DNA of 64,000 nucleotides. Source: Paenilisteria riparia FSL S10-1204 (GTDB lineage: Bacteria; Bacillota; Bacilli; Lactobacillales; Listeriaceae). Shown here one piece after another: positions 58,955 through 64,000 of this stretch (the first letter of the stretch is position 1; every line of letters starts with the position of its first letter). The notes beneath the pieces are model-generated. The model was not told the origin of the DNA, made no database searches, and saw only the letters and a list, made by a program, of their open reading frames with translations. The position numbers and the translations under genes were made by a program. Location: positions 1 to 64,000 of the forward strand of contig NZ_AODL01000021.1 of NCBI RefSeq assembly GCF_000525995.1, written 5' to 3'.

Positions 58955-59917
58955 TTATCTGAAATTGGTTTGACAAATTTCTTCTCCAGCAGCAAGTAAA
59001 ACGGCCAATTTCATACGTGCTTTTTTACTGTCATAATCTTTTCCTAAAATAACGCCTCGTTTGTAAAGATCATACGTGCTACCTTCATAATCATATGTTG
59101 TATACACATTGCCTTCCTCGGCACTCGTTGAAATCACAATTGGAATGCCATCAGCTAAGGCTCGCTCAATCGCTGGCATCATTTTCGGTGCAACTTGTCC
59201 GCGGCCGACGCCTTCTAAGACAATACCGTTTGCACCAGCTTCACGCGCCGCATCAATGAACAGGCCGTCTGCTTCCAAATAGCATTTCACAATATAGATT
59301 TTCTGCATTTCCTGCTTAATTTCGTACGATTCATGCTCCAACGGTTTTTGGTATAGAAATACTTGGTCGTTATCGATAATGCCTAAGTAACCAAACCCAA
59401 AAGCGCTAAATCCTTGAATATTGGATGCGTGAACCTTCTTCACATAGCGCGCTGCAAAAATACGTTCATTAAAAACAACAACCGTCCCAGCATCACGCAA
59501 CTCCTTCACGCTCGCCGTATAAATCGCATGGCGAATATTAATATATGCATCCGATCCTGCTTCCCCCGGTGCCCGTTGCGACCCCGTTACAACAACAGGT
59601 CTAGCATCACCAATCGCCAAATCTAAGAAATATGCCGTCTCCTCAAGCGAATCCGTTCCATGTGTCACAACAACCCCATCATATGTATCATCTTCAAAAA
59701 TCCGCAACACCAAATCCCGAAGCGATACTAAATCCGCAAACGTAACATGCATCGATGGCAATTGAAATGTCGAAAAAATATCAATTTGAATCTCCTCTGG
59801 TAACTCACATAATGCCGCCAACTCTTGTCCCGAAAGCTCCCCCGAAGCAAGCCGTCCGGACTCCGTTTTTGTGCTTGCAATCGTTCCACCAGTCGTAATT
59901 AACGCTACCTTTGCCAA
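58955..59917 (-). CDS. ansA: Asparaginase, type I
   Basis: About 320 residues; hydrolyses asparagine to aspartate in the cytoplasm. ALITTGGTIASTKTESG holds the first catalytic threonine and VVTHGTDSLEETAYFLDLA the second with the TDS block. I start at a TTG (59917), 7 bases after GAGAAGGTG, which gives the usual MAKVALITTGG start; the frame remains open to 59998, but that part runs into a repeat element and has no ribosome site. No signal peptide. Confidence 0.9.
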   Translation of the reverse strand: MAKVALITTGGTIASTKTESGRLASGELSGQELAALCELPEEIQIDIFSTFQLPSMHVTFADLVSLRDLVLRIFEDDTYDGVVVTHGTDSLEETAYFLDLAIGDARPVVVTGSQRAPGEAGSDAYINIRHAIYTASVKELRDAGTVVVFNERIFAARYVKKVHASNIQGFSAFGFGYLGIIDNDQVFLYQKPLEHESYEIKQEMQKIYIVKCYLEADGLFIDAAREAGANGIVLEGVGRGQVAPKMMPAIERALADGIPIVISTSAEEGNVYTTYDYEGSTYDLYKRGVILGKDYDSKKARMKLAVLLAAGEEICQTNFR

Positions 59918-59939
59918 AAAAAACACCTTCTCCTCAGAA

Positions 59940-60093
59940 AAAAAGAGTTTGGGACATAACCGGAATAAATCGGCGACAAGTGTTTGTAATATAAACACTC
60001 TCGCTCGATTTGTGTAAAGTCGAATCTACATCACCTATTAAAAATTTATTGGTAAACTTCGGCTTTACTTGGCTTTCGTCTCAGACTCTTTTT
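59940..60093 (-). repeat. Structured intergenic repeat, copy 2 (three-way-junction-like)
   Basis: Outer stem: AAAAAGAGTTTGGGAC (59940-59955) with GTCTCAGACTCTTTTT (60078-60093), fully paired if two wobble pairs count. Second arm: AAATCG/CGATTT below AGTGTTT/AAACACT. Third arm: GTAAAGTCGAA (60014-60024) with TTCGGCTTTAC (60058-60068), one wobble. It shares ATAAATCGGCGACAAG and TCGCTCGATTTGTGTAAAG with the copy at 47540-47759. T runs at both ends could let it end transcription of the LysM gene. Confidence 0.75.
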
Positions 60094-60110
60094 CCATTAT
60101 TTTCAAAATA

Positions 60111-60926
60111 TCATTGTGGTAGTTTCAGTACAGTGCCCACTGGTACGTTATTCGAAGATAAACCATTCGCTTGCTTTATTTTCGCTACGTTTGCCGCTAC
60201 ATTTGTACCACCGTATGCTTTACGCGCAATACTGTATAGCGTATCACCCGCTACTACCGTATGTGAAGATGCCGATGCTGCTGCTTGTTCTTCTTGTTTT
60301 TTCTTCGCTTCAGCCGCTGCTGCTTGTTGCTGTTCTTTCTCAGCTGCCGCTGCTTGTTGTTTCCGTGTTTCTTCGGCTTTTGCTGCAGCTATGCGATCTT
60401 GTTCCGCTTTCTCGGCTGCTGCTTGTTCTTCTTGTTTTTTCTTGGCTTCGTTTGCTGCTGCTTGTTGCTGTTGTTTTTCAGCCGCCGCTTTTTGGTCAGC
60501 TTCTTCTTTTGCTTTTGCATCTGCTGCTGCCTTCGCCTTAGCTGCGGCTTCTTCTTTTGCCTTTGCTTCTGCCGATGCTTTTTCCTTCGCTTCTTTTACT
60601 TTTGTTTCATTGCTGGAAATGTTGACTTCTTTCTCTTTCTTCGTTTCGGTTTGCGCCGTATTAGTCGTCACTGTATCATCGTTGTTCGGTCCGAAATTCA
60701 GCACAAATAAGTATACAGCTAAACAAACAATCGGAATAAGTAAAAAGAAAATGATGAGCAAATTCAATATTGGATAACGAAATATCGCTTTCTTTGATTT
60801 ATTAGCGCGTCTGCTTTGGGAGCGTGATGGAATTGAGTCTATATAGTCATCATCGTAATCGTCACCTAATTGTTTAAATTCTTTCTCTTCTCCATTATTA
60901 AAGTTATCGTCGTGTTTCTTCACCAT
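60111..60926 (-). CDS. LysM-domain membrane protein (YpbE-like)
   Basis: About 271 residues. An acidic/basic cytoplasmic N-terminus, one membrane span (YPILNLLIIFFLLIPIVCLAVYLFVL, about residues 52-77), a long extracellular Ala/Lys/Glu/Gln-rich coiled segment, and a C-terminal LysM domain (HTVVAGDTLYSIARKAYGG to VPVGTVLKLPQ) for peptidoglycan binding. The coiled part holds a near-exact repeat (EAKKKQEEQAA twice, 46 residues apart). Start at 60926 after GGAGGGG. It overlaps the CPBP gene by 23 bases. Confidence 0.88.
   Translation of the reverse strand: MVKKHDDNFNNGEEKEFKQLGDDYDDDYIDSIPSRSQSRRANKSKKAIFRYPILNLLIIFFLLIPIVCLAVYLFVLNFGPNNDDTVTTNTAQTETKKEKEVNISSNETKVKEAKEKASAEAKAKEEAAAKAKAAADAKAKEEADQKAAAEKQQQQAAANEAKKKQEEQAAAEKAEQDRIAAAKAEETRKQQAAAAEKEQQQAAAAEAKKKQEEQAAASASSHTVVAGDTLYSIARKAYGGTNVAANVAKIKQANGLSSNNVPVGTVLKLPQ
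60277..60480 (-). repeat. Internal direct repeat in the LysM gene
   Basis: About 65 bases beginning at 60277 recur, nearly unchanged, beginning at 60415, a period of 138 bases (46 codons). It encodes the Ala/Lys/Gln-rich coiled segment, so copy number could change by slippage or recombination. Confidence 0.6.
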
Positions 60927-61512
60927 GCGCGACCCCTCCTCCATTCTGATATCTCATTTTCATATCCATTGCACCAATAAAATTGAACACGATATGAAAT
61001 ATAATCACCGAAATTAAATTCTGATTACTAAATTGAAATAGTCCTGCAATAATTATACTAGTTATTGTAACATTGAACAACAGATATACTTTATTTAAAT
61101 AGCGAAAATGCACTAGGACAAACAAAATCACACTCGCCCAAAAACCAAAGTAAAATTGGATGACACCGCGAAAAATCAATTCTTCTGTAAAACCAATCAG
61201 CACACAAAGCAACAAAACATCCAGTGGCTTTCGGTCTTTAAAAATCAGCTTATTTAGGCCCCCATCGTCTGTAACGCGTTCAGGTAACACACGATCAAGT
61301 GTTATATTTATCGCCGCCCAAACAAGTGCCAGCCACACCGCCCAACAAATCGGCTGCCAAGCAAAGCTCAATTCTTTCATCCACTGCAAAATACCAGTAC
61401 TGATAAAAATAATACCAATTCCGAGTAAAATTAACAAGCCATTTTGAATGAAAAAAACATGTGTTATTTCTTTTTTCGTCATTTTTCGCATGATATCCAC
61501 TTGGTTTGCCAT
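60904..61512 (-). CDS. CPBP family intramembrane metalloprotease
   Basis: 202 residues with about six hydrophobic spans. The CPBP/Abi motif EELIFRGVIQF (E-E-x-x-x-R) lies near residue 107, followed by FVLVHFRYL and IIFHIVFNFIGAM, which carry the later histidines. The family includes CAAX-type proteases and bacteriocin self-immunity proteins; the target is unknown. GGAGGAAG precedes the ATG. It sits between recQ and the LysM gene, like B. subtilis ypbD. Confidence 0.88.
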   Translation of the reverse strand: MANQVDIMRKMTKKEITHVFFIQNGLLILLGIGIIFISTGILQWMKELSFAWQPICWAVWLALVWAAINITLDRVLPERVTDDGGLNKLIFKDRKPLDVLLLCVLIGFTEELIFRGVIQFYFGFWASVILFVLVHFRYLNKVYLLFNVTITSIIIAGLFQFSNQNLISVIIFHIVFNFIGAMDMKMRYQNGGGVAHGEETRR

Positions 61513-61521
61513 AACTTCCTC

Positions 61522-62922
61522 CTATTCAAGCAAATACGCTAAATAATTTTGCCATGCCTGCTCGGTTTCGATTGGCTCGTTCTCACCATAAAAATCAGCC
61601 AGCGTCACACCGCAAATATCACAACAGTTCATCGGTTTTGACTTCACAGCTACCTCTTCAAAATAATCACGAATAAATTGACGCCGACACGTGACTCCTT
61701 TTAGAAAGTTTAAGAAACTAAATAGGTTTTCTTTTTTCCAGCGCTTACGAAATTGAATTTTTTCTTTGATTTGGTTTGGCGTGAAGCCCATTTCGCGGTA
61801 AAATTCTAAAAAACGCCGTTCCGTTAATGGCAATTGTTCCGTAAGCGCCGGGCTCAGGTGCACTAGTTCTTCCTCTGGCAAATCACGATCTTGCAATTGC
61901 AGTTGAATCGCCTCGTCCCCATCGGCATAAAGCAAAATCGCCACACTCGGATTTCCATCACGACCAGAACGACCAATCTCCTGCAAGTACGCCTCTAAGT
62001 CACCTGGCATATGAAAATGAATCACATAGCGAATATCGCCTTTATCAATCCCCATTCCAAACGCACTCGTCGCGCAAATCAAATGCAACTGATTCTGGAT
62101 AAACTGCTGCTGAATCGTCATTCGGTCCTCCCCACTCATATCTCCGTGGTAAAATGCCGTTGCTAAGCCGTGCATCTCCGCGATTTCATACGCATACCGC
62201 TCCGCTAACTTCTTACTAGAAAAATAAATAATACCAGGACCTTTGAGTGAACCAACCAACTGCAGCAACTGGGCGTGTTTCGCGTTCCTCGTCTCCACTT
62301 GCTGTACCATCATCGCGATATTAGGGCGATCCACTGAATGAATCACATCTACACAATTGGTTAGCTGCAACTGCGTTTTAATATCCGCTCGCACTCTCCG
62401 CGTTGCCGTTGCCGTTAAAACAAGCGTGACAGGATTTTCTAACTGCGCGCGAACAGTCCCAAGTTCCAAATAATCCGGCCTAAAATCATGTCCCCACTGC
62501 GAAATACAATGCGCCTCATCCACTACAAAAAGGCCAATCGACAACTGCGAAATCGCCGCCCGAACCCGCGAATTTCCAAGTATTTCCGGCGATACAAAAA
62601 TAAATTTATAACTAGCAAGCGTCCCCATCGCCAACCGTTTTTCCTCACCAGTTAAAAAACTATTCAGCGCAATGACCCGTTTCTCGCCATTCGCTCGCAT
62701 CCGTTCCACTTGGTCTTGCATCAACGAAAGCAGCGGCGAAACAATCAAAACCGCGCCATCCATCAAATAGCCAGGCAACTGATAACATACCGTTTTCCCA
62801 GTCCCCGTCGGCAACATCGCAAAACAATCCTGTCCTACCAAAACTTGTTCAATGACTTCTTTTTGCCCCGCTCGAAATTCGCGAAATCCTAAAAACTGCT
62901 CTAACTGCTCCTCTAATTGCAT
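61522..62922 (-). CDS. recQ: ATP-dependent DNA helicase RecQ (short, RecS-like)
   Basis: About 466 residues. Helicase motifs: FREFRAGQKEVI, AMLPTGTGKTVCYQLPGYL (Walker A), VVDEAHCISQWGHDFRPDY (DEAH and RecQ loop), STSAFGMGIDKGDIRYVIH-type motif V and QEIGRSGRDG (motif VI). The C-terminal region keeps cysteines for zinc (CRRQFIRDYF, NCCDICG), but there is no HRDC domain, as in B. subtilis RecS/YpbC. I start at 62922 after AAGGAGTGG, overlapping ypbB by 10 bases. Confidence 0.93.
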   Translation of the reverse strand: MQLEEQLEQFLGFREFRAGQKEVIEQVLVGQDCFAMLPTGTGKTVCYQLPGYLMDGAVLIVSPLLSLMQDQVERMRANGEKRVIALNSFLTGEEKRLAMGTLASYKFIFVSPEILGNSRVRAAISQLSIGLFVVDEAHCISQWGHDFRPDYLELGTVRAQLENPVTLVLTATATRRVRADIKTQLQLTNCVDVIHSVDRPNIAMMVQQVETRNAKHAQLLQLVGSLKGPGIIYFSSKKLAERYAYEIAEMHGLATAFYHGDMSGEDRMTIQQQFIQNQLHLICATSAFGMGIDKGDIRYVIHFHMPGDLEAYLQEIGRSGRDGNPSVAILLYADGDEAIQLQLQDRDLPEEELVHLSPALTEQLPLTERRFLEFYREMGFTPNQIKEKIQFRKRWKKENLFSFLNFLKGVTCRRQFIRDYFEEVAVKSKPMNCCDICGVTLADFYGENEPIETEQAWQNYLAYLLE

Positions 62923-63935
62923 TTCGCGCCACTCCTTTTTACAATCAAAGCCAGCCGAATTTGGAAATAATCCAGTTCGCCAAACGCCTCTTTGATTTCC
63001 TTCAACGACTGCCACGTTCCTTGCGCAATACCGTCCACTGTGGCTTCATCAATCCAAGTACCGACTGAAAAATCAGGCACCGTCGCAGCAATTTCTACCA
63101 GATGATCTTGAATCGTGCTCCACTTCAAACGTCTAATCGCCATCACTCGCTCCGTATCAAAACCTTGTCGCAACAAATGTAGCGTCTCTTGTGCCGAAGT
63201 CGTCAATTCCCGCGTCGCATCTGGCATCAACTTTTGCAACATCGGAAACCGCTCCAACTGCGCCAACAACTTATGTAACCCATCCAACCATTCAAAATAA
63301 TACGCCCACGGCTCCATGTCAAGTTCGCTCGCAACCTGCAATCCTGTCTTACCAATATACTCGCCACCAGAAAACCGCGGCACATACAAATCCGCCTTCG
63401 CATCCTGCAACCACATAGTCAGTTCCCTATAAAACGCCGTCCGCGCCTCAATTCGCGTCTCTTCCTGCAACAAATAACCCAGCCACTGCTTCACGACAAA
63501 CTGCGTCTCCTCATCGCGCACAATCGGCAAATAACGTTTCCGCTCATGCTTCCAGTTACTAAACACCTGCACCGCCAAAAGCAAGCGCTCAAAAAAAGGC
63601 GCCGTCCGACTCTGAAACGAAAACCCATCCAAATCGCCAAACCGCTCCGCAAAGCCCGATTCCGGCACACCCAAAAGCGACACCCCGTCCTCGTCCAACG
63701 CAATCCAGCCCGCATCCCGCAACTGCCCCAAGCGCGCATCAAAATGCCGTTGTCGCATCATCGGCACACAACCAAAAAAACGCGTCACATCAAACAAATG
63801 CGAATCCTGCACCGCCTGCCCCGTCCTTTTTCCCGTCACAATCGCATACAAAAAAGCAGGCTTACGCTTCCGCGGAAACGCAGCAATCACATGTAACAAA
63901 TACTCATCCAACACATCCACATTCGCCCACTCCAT
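62913..63935 (-). CDS. ypbB: YpbB family helix-turn-helix protein
   Basis: 340 residues, similar to B. subtilis YpbB, always beside the RecQ/RecS gene. The C-terminal part (ETLHLLRQGFDTERVMAIRRLKWSTIQDHLVEIAATVPDF) is a helix-turn-helix like those in the HRDC-adjacent tail of RecQ proteins, so it may serve as a detached accessory domain for the short helicase. The N-terminal 200 residues are helical without known motifs. Overlap of 10 bases with recQ suggests coupling. Only 65 bases of upstream sequence remain in the window. Confidence 0.85.
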   Translation of the reverse strand: MEWANVDVLDEYLLHVIAAFPRKRKPAFLYAIVTGKRTGQAVQDSHLFDVTRFFGCVPMMRQRHFDARLGQLRDAGWIALDEDGVSLLGVPESGFAERFGDLDGFSFQSRTAPFFERLLLAVQVFSNWKHERKRYLPIVRDEETQFVVKQWLGYLLQEETRIEARTAFYRELTMWLQDAKADLYVPRFSGGEYIGKTGLQVASELDMEPWAYYFEWLDGLHKLLAQLERFPMLQKLMPDATRELTTSAQETLHLLRQGFDTERVMAIRRLKWSTIQDHLVEIAATVPDFSVGTWIDEATVDGIAQGTWQSLKEIKEAFGELDYFQIRLALIVKRSGAKCN

Positions 63936-64000
63936 TTCCGATACTTTCCCACTATTTTAACACGAAAACATCTGTTCGGCATCCCTATTTGCGAAATTTG

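Noticed and set aside
59918-59998. N-terminal extension of asparaginase
   Set aside because: The extension runs into the structured repeat and lacks a ribosome site; TTG at 59917 has one and gives the family start.
60010-60777. Long plus-strand open frame rich in Ala, Cys, Ser and Phe
   Set aside because: It is the complement of the repetitive Lys/Glu/Ala coding part of the LysM gene. It has no ribosome site and its composition is an artefact of GCT/TTC repeats.

Overview
The window is a chromosomal segment from a Firmicute, almost certainly a Listeria (sensu lato). The gene order is the conserved Listeria/Bacillus housekeeping block: xpt-pbuX, M32 carboxypeptidase, rlmL, rnpB, gpsB, ypsA, yppE, recU, PBP1A, ypoC, nth, dnaD, asnS, aspB, ypmB, dinG, panBCD, birA, cca, mgsA, dapB, ypjD, then the aro cluster, hepT/menG/hepS, folE, hup, gpsA, der, rpsA, cmk, ansA and recQ/ypbB. 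The order from memory matches Listeria where it departs from B. subtilis: no trp genes between aroH and hisC, no mtrB between folE and hepS, no bacillithiol genes between cca and mgsA, and reoY beside a TPR gene. The species cannot be decided from the sequence alone. No tRNA, rRNA, CRISPR array, insertion sequence or prophage gene was found.

Layout. 1-6000: a 5'-3' exonuclease, a guanine-riboswitch-controlled xpt-pbuX operon, a carboxypeptidase and the 23S rRNA methyltransferase RlmL. 6000-12000: RNase P RNA and a cell-envelope/division neighbourhood (gpsB, ypsA, yppE; divergent recU and PBP1A). 11500-26700: minus-strand operons for DNA repair and replication (ypoC-nth-dnaD), translation and amino-acid metabolism (asnS, aspB), dinG, pantothenate synthesis (panBCD), a thioredoxin-like lipoprotein, and birA-cca-mgsA-dapB-ypjD. 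26800-36600: mostly plus strand, the most accessory-looking part, with a YitT-type membrane protein, a complete Bce-type peptide-sensing module (response regulator, intramembrane-sensing kinase, ABC ATPase, ABC permease), a minus-strand FAD oxidoreductase, a malolactic/malic enzyme, a beta-lactamase-fold hydrolase and a DUF1801 protein. 36600-64000: all minus strand. It carries an HI0933-type flavoprotein, a membrane metallopeptidase, YpjA, ReoY, a TPR protein, the shikimate/tyrosine/histidinol-phosphate aminotransferase cluster, ndk, heptaprenyl diphosphate/menaquinone synthesis, folE, hup, a tyrosine phosphatase, gpsA, der, S1, cmk, asparaginase, a LysM protein, a CPBP protease, RecQ and YpbB.

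Two things stand out. First, eight genes carry ten single-base frameshifts, and each can be repaired by changing one homopolymer run by one base. Essential or near-universal genes are included (menG, rlmL), so these are most likely consensus errors in the assembly rather than decay. I give reconstructed gene limits. Second, four intergenic spaces hold repeated, structured elements that are not explained by coding. One pair (47540-47759 and 59940-60093) shares conserved unpaired segments and stems whose sequences differ but still pair, fitting a three-way-junction RNA or a MITE-like element. The other pair (52157-52227 and 54040-54165) shares a hairpin followed by a conserved block of about 24 bases. 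These are the best candidates for undescribed biology here.

How the genes work together: several neighbours serve the cell wall and membrane. GpsB and PBP1A are known partners, ReoY controls MurA turnover in Listeria, aroA-aroC plus hepS/menG/hepT make chorismate-derived menaquinone, and the Bce-type module would detect and remove cell-wall-targeting peptides. A second theme is nucleotide and nucleic-acid maintenance (xpt/pbuX, ndk, cmk, folE, recU, nth, dinG, recQ, hup).
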